Shown: positions 47,901 to 61,117, counted from the stretch's first letter. The stretch is 64,000 bases of DNA from Absidia repens (GCA_002105175.1 MCGE01000047.1:181967-245966), one strand, 5' to 3'. Notes: a model not told the origin generated them from the letters alone. Program-made: numbers and translations.

Positions 47901-48436
47901 AACTATGATATCAAGTGAAATGCAATAGTACGATGTTTGACCAATTCTCAATGTTCTATTCATTTATCAAGCATCGAACATATCGATAAATCGTGTCTAT
48001 AGATGGTAATAACGCAGCAGGTACAAAATATATCGCGCAATCAAATACAGGTATTCAAGCAATAGTAGTCATTGTAAAGCAGAGGCAAACAATGGTAACA
48101 ATAAGGATATGTATAATGCATAAAAATAACATATTTTTTCCCATTTTCTTCCGCACATGTGTTTTTTTTTTGTTTGACAGAGATCATGTTACACACAACC
48201 AAAAAAGCTTTTCTCTTTTTTCTTTTTCCATTTAACCATACATTTGTATTTTTAAGGGGAATTATGATATATGTATTTGTGGGGGATCATCAATGATGCG
48301 TATATACTTCACAAACATATTTGACTGATTTGTTCCAAAACAGGAAAACCTTTTTTTTTTTTTTTGGTATAAATACTAGTAGAGTTGGGCTTGATTTTTT
48401 TTTTTTTTCATCTTCATTTTTATTGCACTAGTGAGT
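44972..48436. other. Long gene-poor stretch with palindromic and remnant-like sequence
   Basis: About 3.5 kb. Contains nested palindromes at 45410-45441 and several coding-like pieces on the plus strand between about 46650 and 47570. One piece, PPTIRSIRPTPTQNS up to a possible donor near 46781, could join to DLWEYHAQCHHQFSMELTI after an acceptor at 46844, but stops follow and no full gene closes. The right end has T runs at 48352-48365 and 48397-48408 and a TATAAATA at about 48368-48375, a plausible lipase promoter. Confidence 0.4.
48368..48375 (+). promoter_or_regulatory. Possible TATA box of the lipase gene
   Basis: TATAAATA about 65 bp upstream of the lipase ATG, between two T tracts. Position and sequence fit a fungal TATA element; no direct evidence of use. 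Confidence 0.4.
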
Positions 48437-50141
48437 ATGCTGTCATTATCACCTTGGTTTTTTCTAGTAGCATCTTGTCTGTTTCTTCAAGTAATTGCAG
48501 CTACCACCAATCATACTTCCCATCATGATGTGTCTGCTGCTGCCAAAAGGGAAGATCCATCGCTACCACCGTTTATTCCTGGAAGAATCAAGATGCCGGC
48601 TCATGTGCCTAAATTTGACCTGACAATGGAAGAACAAGCAATTAAAGTGAATGGAAAGGTACCTCAGGGGGAACTCAGCGAGTGGGGATTGGCCCTAAAC
48701 GACAATATAACCGCACCAACCATCCATCAATACCGCAAGCTTGCCTCATCACTGTCACAAAAAGAAGATGAACGTGTAAAAGTCACAGATCAATCCATTA
48801 TTTCTCTTTTTAAAGAAACCGCTATGTTATCCTCCTCTGCTTACTGCCGCTCCGTTGTCCCTGGTGGAAAATGGCTCAATAAAACATCACTTGCTCACCT
48901 TAAATTCGTTGATGTCGTTTATTCTGGAAAACTCGCTGATGTTGCTGGATATGTAGTTCGTGATGACCGTAGAAAAGAAATCTTTTTGGTTTTCAAAGGT
49001 AAGACCCTTCCCCAAAAAATAATAAGCCAGTAATACAGTAAAAAAAAAAAAAAAAAAAATAAGCGAGTTACTAATTTTAGACCTGTCATGTTTTACTCTC
49101 CGCTTTTCAGGCACATCCAGTTTCGGCAATGCTGTGGCGGTAATTATAAATATGAATTAATTGACCTTACTATATGTCAATTGAATTGCATAATACTAAC
49201 CATGATTAATTTGATAGGATATGATCTTTGTTAAAACTAAATACCATCCAGTCAATGGCGGAGCCTCTGTGCATAAAGGTTGGTGGCAATCGTGCTATAC
49301 CATATCAATTTTATTTTCTAATCCCGCTTTTTTTTTTTTTTTTGGCAGGATTCTATGAAAGCTATATGCTGGTTCAACAAAAAGTTTTATCTTTGATGGG
49401 GCAAGAAATTAAAAAGCATTCTGACTACCATGTCACTGTTACTGGGTAAGTTAAAAACAATAACCATTGCTCATAAAACTCAATTTGTTTTTTACCATAT
49501 TCTAGTCACTCCCTTGGTGGAGCATATGCTACACTGGCTGCATTGGATTTATACCAACGTGACAAGCGATTTAATAAAAAATCGATGAGCATCATCACTT
49601 TTGGTAAGACTCAGTTTGCTAAAACTACTTAAAACTGACTAATTTATTCTCCCTCATTTTTTTTTAGGTGAACCTAGAGTAGGTAACCCTGAATTTGCCA
49701 CCTATGGCGCCTCTACCGGCATAGAAAAGAAGCGGGTCGTTTTCCATAAAGATAGTAAGTGTTATATGACTTAAATTTGTATGGTTTCTTACATTTTCTT
49801 TTTTAGTTGTTCCACATGTTCCACCAATGATGATGGGATATTTACATTTCGGAACTGAATACTGGGTGCAAAAAAATAAGAAAGATATCTGTAAGTAGAC
49901 TGTTTTTCTATAAAAATCAAGGCGTTTTATTAGAAAATCTGTAAACTCATCTTTCGCATGAATTTATGATAGATCTTTGCGATTCAAATCATGAACTCAA
50001 GCAATGCTCCAATAGCATTGTCCCTTTTACCAGTCTTGTTGATCATACTAGGTAAGAAGTTAGACGATACTGCGCAATCACTTACTAACTTTGACTTTAC
50101 TCTATAGATATTTCGACAATAAGCTTGAGACTTGCGTGTAA
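48437..50141 (+). CDS. Secreted class-3 (Rhizomucor/Rhizopus-type) lipase
   Basis: Nine exons (48437-48998, 49111-49139, 49218-49278, 49349-49445, 49506-49603, 49668-49754, 49807-49890, 49973-50051, 50108-50141) close to 376 aa. An N-terminal hydrophobic signal (LSLSPWFFLVASCLFLQVIA) and a propeptide-like region precede the alpha/beta-hydrolase domain. Triad by family alignment: Ser in VTGHSLGGAYAT, Asp in FHKDIVPHVPP, His in SLVDHTRYFD. The oxyanion/lid region is KGTSSFGNAVADMIF, where the well-known lipases have SxRNWIADL, so the lid Trp is absent. Cysteines match two of the three classical disulfides (AYC with the C-terminal ETCV; LCDSNHELKQC); the third pair is missing. Likely extracellular triacylglycerol or related ester hydrolysis; specificity uncertain. 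The first ATG is 48437; a GTG lies in frame two codons upstream. Confidence 0.9.
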
Positions 50142-50256
50142 CTTCTAATATTTTAATTCCATATCCCCCCCCTCTCTTTTAATAAACAGCTACATTTGAT
50201 TAAAACATTTTTTGTCTTTTTAAAAAAAGTATGCTGGCTTTTGTTGTTGTTGCAGT

Positions 50257-50478
50257 GTGGGTTCGATAGGGATTGAATCCGATGATCCCGTCATTTTGTA
50301 CTTCAGTGCTACCTCAGGAAGTGCAATTATCATCCTCGCCGCTTCTTATATTGATTTTACAGCGACGGCTACACTGGTGTTAATACCTATATTGATCAAT
50401 ATGGATAATAGAGCGGAAAGAGCACTATTCTTCAAATTAAGTGACCTAGAACGAGATGTGCAGTCACTGAAGCTTTAG
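50257..50478 (+). pseudogene. Possible orphan terminal exon or gene fragment
   Basis: Open frame following an acceptor-like TTGTTGTTGCAG (ends about 50255). It encodes a hydrophobic stretch (SGSAIIILAASYIDFTATAT and a second hydrophobic run) and a charged C-terminus (LSDLERDVQSLKL). It has no ATG of its own at the 5' side and no upstream exon I can attach, because the lipase stop is at 50141. It may be a relic of a membrane protein gene, or chance. Confidence 0.25.
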
Positions 50479-50576
50479 GGTTGTAGTAGTCATAATGGAT
50501 GAACTAAAAAGCAGATATTCAAATACAGTTATAATAATGAATTCACTAATAATAAAGGTCAGAGGATGGATTACAA

Positions 50577-51203
50577 AAATATGATATTTATTTGAAGGAA
50601 TATGGGAAATACTAAATTAAGGTCGCGGGGCTCAATGGAGCAAGAGGTATTGAAGGCAGAATGAAGACGATTAATGGAAAACTGGAGAATGGTCAGCACT
50701 AATCTAAAGGCACAATTGTAAAAGAAAACTAATATACTGTATGAGGAATGAATGATAAAGGCATAAGAGATGGCGTTTCTTGCTGCCCAACAACAGTCAA
50801 CGCTAATGAACATAGACGATGGAAGTAAGAAAAGGTTCTATTGCACACTACATGAGACATTTAGGACATTTTTCATTAAAGGATGTAAAAAGAGACATGT
50901 TTTATTCAGATATAGATACAAACTATGGACAAACTAGAGCTAAACTAAGCTAATGAAGGTTTCCAGAAAGCCAACTAATGGTCGCCCCAAATCCTGAATT
51001 CAAAATGAAAGGGTTTCCCCATGCATCTTGTAATCCCTAAGCTGGAAACCCTTCTAAACTAGACCTGACACTAATCTAAGTTCAACATAACCTCAAAGAA
51101 ATCACATTTGTGAAGAATTAAGGAAAAAAAAAAGGAAAGAAAGGGAGAAGATAAATAAACAAATGGGCGAAAATAAATATTCACGTGTGCGGGTTTTGAA
51201 ATG
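50577..51203 (-). repeat. Dispersed repeat, copy D
   Basis: Well-preserved minus-strand copy of about 630 bp. Head ATTTCAAAACCCGCACACGT (51184-51203), pyrimidine tract about 51120-51165, core about 50950-51080 containing GTGTCAGGTCTAGTTTAGAA and GGGATTACAAGATGCATGGG. The TATCTATATCTGAATAAAAC block is near 50900-50925, and a terminal TCAAATAAATATCAT is at about 50581-50595. Confidence 0.8.
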
Positions 51204-52854
51204 TTTTTGGAAGAGACTTTTTTTTTTTTTGGTGAATACAAAAAACAAATCCCCACGTTTCCAAATATCCCTTTTATCGCCTCTTATTTAGATTTTTCGC
51301 ACACTATTATTATAAGATCAGTTTAGCTTAGTTGTCAGCGTTTATATTTACGTTTGAATAAAATATGTCTTGCCGTTTTGCTTTCACATTGTCTCTCATA
51401 AGTTTAGCATGTATTATAGAACGGTATACCCTCACAGTACTGTGCTTGAACAGTGTTTATGCACATAGAAAAAAAAATGCTGATTTGGGTGTGCAAAGGA
51501 AAAAGAATTAGGTATCAGGCAACATTGATCAAGCATCGTGCTCAGAACTCCATTTATTGTATTGTATCGTACTGGGTTTCTAAATATAGGAGTGAAAGAC
51601 ATTTAATGAATGATGCTACAAAAGATGCTAGAAAATGGTCGTTATGGACACATGAAAAAACGACACTGAAGTACGTATAAAAAAAGATAAGAAGTGATGA
51701 ACGCATAAAACAACTGATGTTCAAATCACAATGGGCAACTTTGAAAGGGCAATTGTTGAGTCAGTATATTATCGAAATAGGAAGACTATATTAGTATTTC
51801 AACTTTTCTGATGAATCTGGATCAAAATAAACTGACTAAAAGGTGGATCTATGACATACTGAATATAATAAAAAGTAAAAATGAATACAATAACATACAC
51901 TTTATAACATTAGTACAGTAATAGTGTAGAATCAGAAACAGTCGTGCAGCATACGTCTTCGTTTATATTACTTATCTACATCCGAACATTCCATTGAGAG
52001 TTCCAGAGTTGTATTTAGTCTGGCATTCAGGTGCAAAATCGATGCCTTTTTTTTTTGAGAGGGCATGAGTCTAAGCCAACTGCGTACTGACTGTAATGAA
52101 ATGGGTTGGAAATCATTGCAGATACCTTTTGGTATAACAATGATCATTCAATGTCCAGTAATATCATATTTACTCCAGTATATACAAATCATATGACTAA
52201 TATATAGCGCACTGTTACTATTACTACTACTATTAGTCGACCTTAAAGGTTTTGAGGTTTTCACTAGAGGACCTGCTAAAATAAATAAATATAAGTACTC
52301 AGTTCGCCCAGATCCCATGCAAGAGGAATTATCCATAAACACAAAACAAAAAGAATGAACAAAAAAGGAAGGCATATTATATGGCAGCATTTTTACTGAT
52401 ATTAATAGGATTAAACGAATAATAATACTGACAACACTAATAATATTAGCTAAAGTTTGAGATATCTGACAGGAAAAATACAAATATTAGAGGTCGCTAG
52501 AAGTATGCGACGTTGTTTATTCTTGATTGTTGAAATGACTTTGATTAACTTCAACTGCAACCACAAGACCTGCAATAGCCAGTGAAAAAAAGGGGGATCT
52601 ATTGATAATACGTTTAAACTTGTGATGATAGTGATACTAATGTATATTGAGGGCCACTCTGGGGGCATATCCAAGATTGAAATATAAATGCTATAGAAGG
52701 AAGGAAGTCATGTTTCATATTGAAAAATTGTGAACTGCCATCCAGTCTCTAGGATTTTACTGGAAAAGTAATCATCGTGATTGAGTTAGAATAAAAGTGT
52801 ATTGTAGGGCATAAAACAGCCTTACACATTATCTGGTAGTTCAGAAGATCATTA
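51204..52854. other. Gene-poor stretch with a repeat fragment
   Basis: A short plus-strand fragment of the dispersed repeat lies at about 51315-51400 (CAGTTTAGCTTAGTTGTCAG, then GTTTGAATAAAATATGTCTT). The rest has only short frames, none convincing. Confidence 0.4.
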
Positions 52855-53412
52855 ATAATACATATTTTATTAAACCGTATTGTTATATACTAAGCTAAAT
52901 TTGTGGTGGTTCATTGTAACAAAGGATTTAATAGAGATGACATGAAGAATGCTAATTGAGGATCTGAGGAATGGTCAAACCAAATCTAAAGAGATGATGG
53001 TAAAAAATGATATACTGTACAGTACTATAGTATGCAAGACCTGAAAGATGTTTCGATGCAGCATGTAAAAAAGATATCTATTGCACAAGACATGAGCGAG
53101 ACTAATGGAAAATTTTCGTTGAAGGATGGAAAAAGAGACATATTTTATTTAAACGTAGATACAAACTATGGCCAAACTAACACCTAAGTCAGTTAATGGT
53201 GGTCCTATATACTAGATCCAAAATGAAAGGGTTTCCCCATGCATCTTGTAATCCCTGAGCTAGAAACCCTTCTAAACTAGTCCTGATACTAATCTAACTC
53301 CAACATAACCTCAAAAAAATTGAATGGTAAAGAAGAAAAAGGATCGAAAGAAAGAGAGAGCGAAAAAATAAAAAAATTGAGGAGTAAATAAAACCATGTG
53401 CGCGGGATTTGA
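52855..53412 (-). repeat. Dispersed repeat, copy E
   Basis: Minus-strand copy of about 560 bp. Head CAAATCCCGCGCACATGG (about 53394-53411), purine/pyrimidine tract 53325-53365, core about 53195-53295 with TCAGGACTAGTTTAGAAGGG and GGGATTACAAGATGCATGGG. An internal AAATAAAATATGTCTC block lies near 53132-53150, and the terminal TTAATAAAATATGTATT is near 52858-52874. It contains a TACTGTACAGTA palindrome also seen at 45410. Confidence 0.8.
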
Positions 53413-55626
53413 TTTTTTTTTTTGGTTCTTTTTTGGGTTCCTCGTTTTTGCTTTTCGTCTTTCTATAGTAGTCAATACCATACAGCATCATCAACATGGT
53501 GGTTCACGTATCATAGAAACTAACCATTACCATACGATTTTGGCGGTATTGCTGCCAACATCGACGGCGTCGTGACTTCATATTTTTTAACAGTATCATA
53601 GCTTCCACATTCAAAAGCGCTGGCACGGCAGTTGTATCTTCGGCTGAAAGCAATTAACGCCACACTCAAAAGCGACCAATTTTTTTTAAAGCTGAAGACG
53701 CCGTCCAACAGTGATATCATCGTCAGTTATTCTTCTTTCCATAACATCCCTGATATTCAAAAAGGTGGAATGGCGACTTTTTTTCTTATATATCAACCAC
53801 CATATTCCCATATTTACCTTCGGCAACATGGTGGTTCTATTCTCATGATGACATTCCACAAAACACCAGTAGCTTGACTTAGCTTAGTCTCACCCGACCC
53901 GTCACTGCAGAATAGTTTGCCACTCACAGTAGAATAGCTTACCCTCACTACCTGTACTAGTTTACCTTACGATGCGTTGATTATACAACATGATACCCCG
54001 ACATCCCAAACCTCCCCCCCAATAGCTTCATCTTAAGGAAGGTGTAACGTTATGTCATTATATTAGCTTGATATTTGTTGTTGTAATTTATATCTGTATG
54101 AAAATAAAATATATCTTATCTTTTATCGTTCTCTATCCAGCATATGATTGGTTGCCTGGTCGATTGGGTTATGATACACTTGTGCTTGTAGAGAAAAAGA
54201 AGAGGTGTGCAAAAAAACATAAAATAAAGTTCGGTATATAATGACGAAGTGGCATTGAATATGATAATTATTCTGCTCAGAGCTCCGTTTAATATGCATC
54301 AAGGGAAAAAAAAAAATGGCGGACTGGAGAGATTTCTTGAGCGGGTTTGTTAGTGAGAATAAAAAAATAACTTTCATCACAACAACTTGGAACGTATCGA
54401 TAGTTGCCCAAAAAACAAATATCATCGAATTATTAAAATGATGAGTGATTCCTACCGCCACCACATTAGTTTCTCATGGTATATATTGCCTGCAAGAAAA
54501 AGGGGGTTACTAAAAAAAGAAATATCATACAATTCTTGCATGAATTTTATTTTCAGGTACAACTTTTTCATATCCTAACAAGGTCCCACAGCCATTCAAA
54601 CAAATCCGCCGGTACTAAATGGTGGTTCCATTTGAGCAATGCCTGTGCCTTGATTATATTCCAATTATAAGTCCAATTAATATTTATTCCTGGCTTTCAA
54701 TACTGCAATATTGTTCATCATAACCTCTATGGAAAAAACCCCATGATGGTTGAAGCGCAGTGGAAAGGTTTGAAGATATACCATTTGTTAAATTACATTC
54801 TGAGCAGACTAAATTATCTCATATATAGCGTATTGGAATAAAAACCTTGCAAATTTCTTGCTCAAAACTTTGTATGGGCCAAGAGGGACTTTACGCCATA
54901 ATGACTATATCAAGCGGAAAGGAGTTTTATGACAAGCTGGCCCAAATGAAACGACAAGAAGATAAACCTATGATATGCGATGAAGGAAAAGTTAATACAG
55001 CATCCTACATTCTATAACATAGAATAAAGAAAGAAAGCAAAAAACAACTCTAGGGTATTGCTTTTTTATTTTATTTTATGTGTTAATGGGGGTGGGTCTT
55101 TCACATAACTAACGCAAAATCAAAATCACTTTTTTTTTTTTTTATTCAAAATGGCGAGTCCTGGACGCTTTTGGTGACTCCAATTTTTTCTTTTGGTGTT
55201 GCTTAACGAATGAGCACTCAGTGAATTGAAATTCAGCAAATTGCCATGCGTAGCAGCTTGAGGTCTGTGAAACAATAAACCCGCCCCTCCCATCCAGTAC
55301 ATTGAAGTTTCACATTCCTCGGCAGCATCTAAAAAAATCAACTAAAGCCCTTGTCACCGGATCAAATTAAGTGGGTATGAGCAAGTTTAATAGGTACACA
55401 GCGAAAAAACAAAATATCATCGTAACGATAATCCAAATTCAAAAAATAAAAAAAATCATACAGGCTTTATTAACTTCAATCATAATATCAAGTAGATACA
55501 TCAAGTAACAATAAAAATAAACAAATAAAAATACTACACTATGCTACACACTAAACTAAACTATACAAATACTAAATATCAATTAAAAAACGAATATAGC
55601 TAAACCGACGTCATCAAAGAAGTAGT
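53413..55626. other. Gene-poor stretch with remnants
   Basis: Contains a short frame pair near 53520-53880 on both strands with protein-like composition but no family match, and a fragment of the dispersed repeat near 54040-54125 (plus strand; TTATATCTGTATGAAAATAA then a TATATCTTATC end). From about 55440 leftwards of the methyltransferase stop lies its 3' UTR, with a TAGTTTAGTTTAGTGTGTAG run on the minus strand (about 55540-55562). Confidence 0.4.
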
Positions 55627-57847
55627 TCACACTTTGTGCTTTTGGGCAAAGATTTGGTAGAGATTCATAAACGCCATATGAGAGTCCAATTCATCATCTA
55701 GCAAATCCGTGGTGGCTTTCCAGTCATGTTCAGGGAGCCGTTGTTCATCGTCCTTGTCACTGGGATCATCGTCAACATGAGAGGTAGTGGTCACGTCCAA
55801 TGCGTCTAATACATCATGTATATCATCCCGAAACATCACACCAATGCGTCCACCCCATACACCAAGAGGTAAGGAGTTGTACTTGACTTGATAACTCGTT
55901 TGCCTTCGACGACTACTTGCAGGTTGATCCTCCACTAAAAGTTTGAAGAATAAATCTTGTAAATGCCTTGGTAATCTTGGGTCCAGTTTCCGCTTTTTCA
56001 TTGCTGACACCACTAAAGAAAGAAGGAGAAATAAAAAAAAAAGAGTTTAATATATGTATACCAAGTGAATCACAACATCATGTCTTTTTTATTTTATTTT
56101 TTACCTTGTTGATTCAACCGCTTAACCAATATTCCGCTACCAGAGCTTCCATAAATGCGCATATCCAATTCGGTAAATTCCACAAAGCCACCCGATTTAC
56201 ATACTCGCCAACATTCAGATACCAGATCTTCATATTCACTTGGAGGTAAAGACAATGCCAAGAAGCGGCCATAGACCAAATCAAATTGATTATCCGGAAT
56301 CATTTTCAAGCTTTCCACCAAGGACGTTGCACTGCGAATAAATCTGAAGTTGTTTCCATGGCCACATGGCGTTGTTGAAGACGGGAGGGTCGACGCATGT
56401 GGTGCAGCTGTTGCTGTTGCTGATGGTGAGTTGGAGGAGGAGGTGGAGGGAATCAAAGGTGTCTTGGATAGGGGAGCAGCCGAGGAAGAAGAAGAGGATG
56501 AGGTTGTGCCAGACAATAATATTTTCTTTCCCGAAGCGGCTGAGATCAACGGACCACCATTTCGATCGTCCAATCCCAAGATAAACCAATGTGGGAATTC
56601 TTTGGCGCAATCGAGAGACCATGATCCATTGCCACATCTAATAAATAAATAAATCACGATACCTTATCAATTCTGAAATGATCACGTTTTTTCTTTCTGT
56701 TTCTACCCAACTTACCCAATTTGTAGAACCTGTCGTTCGCCTTCCTGTTGTGGATCCAACGGACTTTTAAAAAGACTAAAAAAAGATGGGAAGTGTGAAT
56801 GAATGAGATCAAATAGACGAAAAAAAAAAAAGAAAAAAAATCACACGGCGGCCATACTTACCCATCTAAAACCAATTTTATCAGATCATGACGCAGTGTA
56901 ATTCGGTTTGTATCATCAAAGGTGGGTGGTGCACTATCTTCCATATCCATGGTATGTTCGTAAAAAGATTCTGAATTTTTAATCAAAGAGTCATAAGGCC
57001 GCACGGACGCTGATACTGAAGAAGATCGAGGAGTGGCAGTTGATGATGGATATGATGTTAAAGTATTGTGTGGTGATAAAGATGAATGTCTGTGCTGATA
57101 AAGAGGTGGATGTTGTTCTTCATTTATAGGTGCTACTGTATTGCTAACTTCGTTCTGATGATGATGATGATGGTGATGATGTATAAAAGGAAACCGGTGA
57201 TGTTGATTTGATGAGGCTGAAGATGATGTGGTCCCCGTATTATTAGTGGTGATTTGATGTGAGGAGCTTCCTGAGCATGGTGATGTAGAGGGGAGTGTGC
57301 TTGATGGAGATGTGGTATGCATAGCATTATTGTTTGTTGAATGTGATTGTGTTGATCCAGTGGTAGTTGCTGCGGAGGTGAGTGGAGGTGATGTGGTTGG
57401 TAGTGTTGATTTTCGTCCGACCGGTAATGGTGATAAATGACCCACAGGGAATGATTGCTGTGATGATGTTTGTGATGACATTACTGACGGAGTACTGCTT
57501 TTGCGTCGATGAAAAAATTCCAAAACCGAAGCTTTTGTATTACGTCTGAAGGAGCTTGTGAAGGATGAGCTTGACGATGATATTGGTGATGTATAACCTG
57601 TATCCATAGTTTGATCTAACTGAGGCGATAGAATGGACTCGCTGTCATTGTAGCTGATGTTGCTGTTATAAAATATGGAATCGTCTTCTACCGCTGATTT
57701 TGTTGGCTGGCTTTGCCTACAAGATGTTCGTTCTTGACGCCGATGCTGTTCACCTACAGACGATAATTGATCCTTGTTGGGGTTCTTCCGATGCCATGGC
57801 GGATTCCAGCCAAACATCCAAGTGTGTTTTCTGTTTGAATGTATCAT
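55627..57847 (-). CDS. SAM-dependent methyltransferase (fungal, class I)
   Basis: Four exons (57847-56862, 56775-56716, 56637-56105, 56012-55627) join exactly to 654 aa. The N-terminal half is disordered: Ser/Thr/Pro-rich with His runs (HHHHHHHHQNEV). The methyltransferase fold starts near residue 312 with TLRHDLIKLVLDG. Motif I spans two exon junctions: RQVLQIGCGNGSWSLDCAKE, then WFILGLDDRN, with an acidic residue ending strand 2. A Ser/Pro/Ala-rich insertion of about 70 residues follows. Then come FRFIRSATSL, DNQFDLVYGRFLALSLPPSE (motif IV region) and ECWRVCKSGGFVEFTELDMR (motif VI region). The C-terminal exon is hydrophilic. Similar fungal proteins exist in Mucoromycota (from memory); the substrate is unknown. 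The 5' start is the first in-frame ATG. Confidence 0.82.
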
Positions 57848-58171
57848 GGTAACAACAAACAAAAAAGCTTAAATCTACGAAATTGATAATGGAGGCAAAA
57901 AAAAAGAGAGATAAAAAGTGAAAAAATGTGGGGAGAAGCCTTATTTCAACGACTATGGTCGGCGATTAAAAAGATTTTTTTTTTTGTGTGTGTCATTCCG
58001 AGAAGTCATTCAATTGATAGCATGAAAGCGGGAAAATCAAACAATCCTAAATAAAAAAAAAAAAAAAACTTGGTTTCTTCATAGAACAACAAATAACAAC
58101 AATGATAAAAAATGGGTAACAATATCATAAAAATAAGTATACACATGAGGAAGATAAAAAGAGTTTTTATT

Positions 58172-59338
<1,167 letters not shown>

Positions 59339-59564
59339 GTGAAGGATATATGTCTAAGTCTAAGTAAGACGGGATACAAATAATAAAAGAAATAAACACA
59401 AACTAAAAAATAACAAACCCTCATTCAAGAGAGGGTTTTATTCAATCCCCGCCGCCTCTTGTTCCATCAGCTCACACACACATGAGATTGGAAAAAGCCA
59501 AAAGTTGACAAATACATATATAAAAAAAAATACATCAATTTTATTACAATTTTAAGAACTAGAG

Positions 59565-61117
59565 CTATAAAAGTAGATATTTTCCCAAAGAGGTAGATAA
59601 TCCCGCAAGATCGCTATCAAAATAAAATAAGGTGGTGTTAAAAATCAGGGCAGGTAACGGGATGATGTGATGATTTGTTTCTTTTTGATTACCTGAAGCC
59701 ATATTTACAAGAGGTTTGTTTTCAAGCCTGTTGCACAATCGTTCCAATTTTGGTCTACAAGGATATGTGTAATATATATATAATGAGAAAATATACAATA
59801 CCCAGCATTCCTTCTTTCTTTTCTTTTACCTTGTGATACGTGTATAAAAGGCTCCCTTCAATAGATAGAATGCCAATAATTTCAGACGACGATGATATTC
59901 GTTTTTTTCCAAAGGCATCATGTTGGAACGTCCGTCAGAAGAAGCGTAACCTTGCTGAACAGTATAGTTAGATAAGAGATCAACAGCCAAAGATAAAAAC
60001 CAAGGTTTCCAAGCACGTCGACCCCAAACCAGAATGGCCAAGACATAAATAAGTGGTCTTAAGATAAAGGCCACTTCCCCAAACCTTGCTAAAGAAGACA
60101 TCATACGGACCATCTGTTTAGGTTGTCGTAGTTTTTCAGCTGTCAATACATTGGCCATCAAATAGTCGTTCACATCAGCGTATTTAGTCGTCTTTATTCC
60201 GCGAGTAGGGGGCGCATCGTCCATACCGATAGTTGTTGCAATAAAGGGTACTTCCTTTCCAGTACGTCGTCCAGTCCAGTGGAAAGTAGGTGTATGTAGT
60301 TGTTGTTGACGTTGAGGGTCCAATGTAGAAGGTTCAACATCTCGTTCCAAATGGTTGGGATATAAAAGCATTCGGTGGCCTGTCAACCGAAACATGGTTA
60401 ATCGTAAAAGTGCCCTGTATAATAAACAGAAGTTAGTAATTTACATATCATATGATATGTATATATATTTAAATTACTTGATGGCTTCCAAACCAGCTAT
60501 CCATTGATAATGTGTCTTGTGAGATCCTTTACGAAGAAGTGCCATTTCCAATAAAACTTGAGTATAGGCAATGAAGGATAATATTCTTGATATAGTTTGC
60601 TGAGTTCCCGATTTGCTGTTCCAGTATCTTGTGTATTTGTTGAATTGAGACTCTTCAATACCGCTGATCTTGGCCTGTTGTATCGCATTGTTGGCAGCCC
60701 GTCGCAGGATGGAATTATGATATAATCCTACCAAATTCAGCCCAGCATAAACTGATAGTCCCAGGAAAAAAAAAAAAAAAAAAAAAAAAGGAGTGAGTAG
60801 CCGTGCGTACTAGTTATCTATCTTATACCATACACTACTTACGTGCTTGTGAGGTCAGTTCAGCGTCATGGAATCGACCTGTTCAATAAAAGAGAAAACA
60901 AAAGGTGAGAAGGTACTATATTTACTGCTTATTACATACATACCTGGAAGTATATAAGAGCTGATATGTCAATCACAAAGCATAAAAAGGTGAGTCGAAA
61001 AGCGAAGTGGTTAAATAAATGAGATATAACTTACAGAGACCGAAGGGCGGATTCAATTGTTGAGATTTGAGAGATATTTTTCAAGAGAACATCTTCATAA
61101 ACTTGAAGAAGGTCCAT
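59565..61117 (-). CDS. PEX16: Peroxisomal membrane biogenesis protein PEX16
   Basis: Integral peroxisomal/ER membrane protein that helps insert peroxisomal membrane proteins with Pex3/Pex19. The N-terminus MDLLQVYEDVLLKNISQIST is followed by IESALRSL, a 17-nt exon (60960-60944) and GRFHDAELTSQALYAGLNLV; together they restore the conserved SL-x-YILPGRF block. Early exons: 61117-61035, 60960-60944, 60878-60843, then an exon from about 60754 to about 60480. Later segments: TISRILSFIAYTQVLLEMAL, AYILMANVL-like DYLMANVLTAEKLRQPKQMV, FILRPLIYVLAILVWGRRAW, WFLSLAVDLLSNYT and LKLLAFYLLKGAFYTRITRP, which are Pex16 hallmarks, and the C-terminal SLGKYLLL. The gene ends 227 bp upstream of the Anp1-family start on the same strand. 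Confidence 0.92.
60944..60960 (-). other. 17-nt microexon of PEX16
   Basis: CTCTTATATACTTCCAG, flanked upstream by ...CATATCAG and downstream by GTATGT. Including it keeps phase (preceding exon ends with 2 nt, following exon needs 1) and supplies SYILP of the conserved LSYILPGRF motif. Leaving it out joins the neighbouring exons out of frame. Confidence 0.85.
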
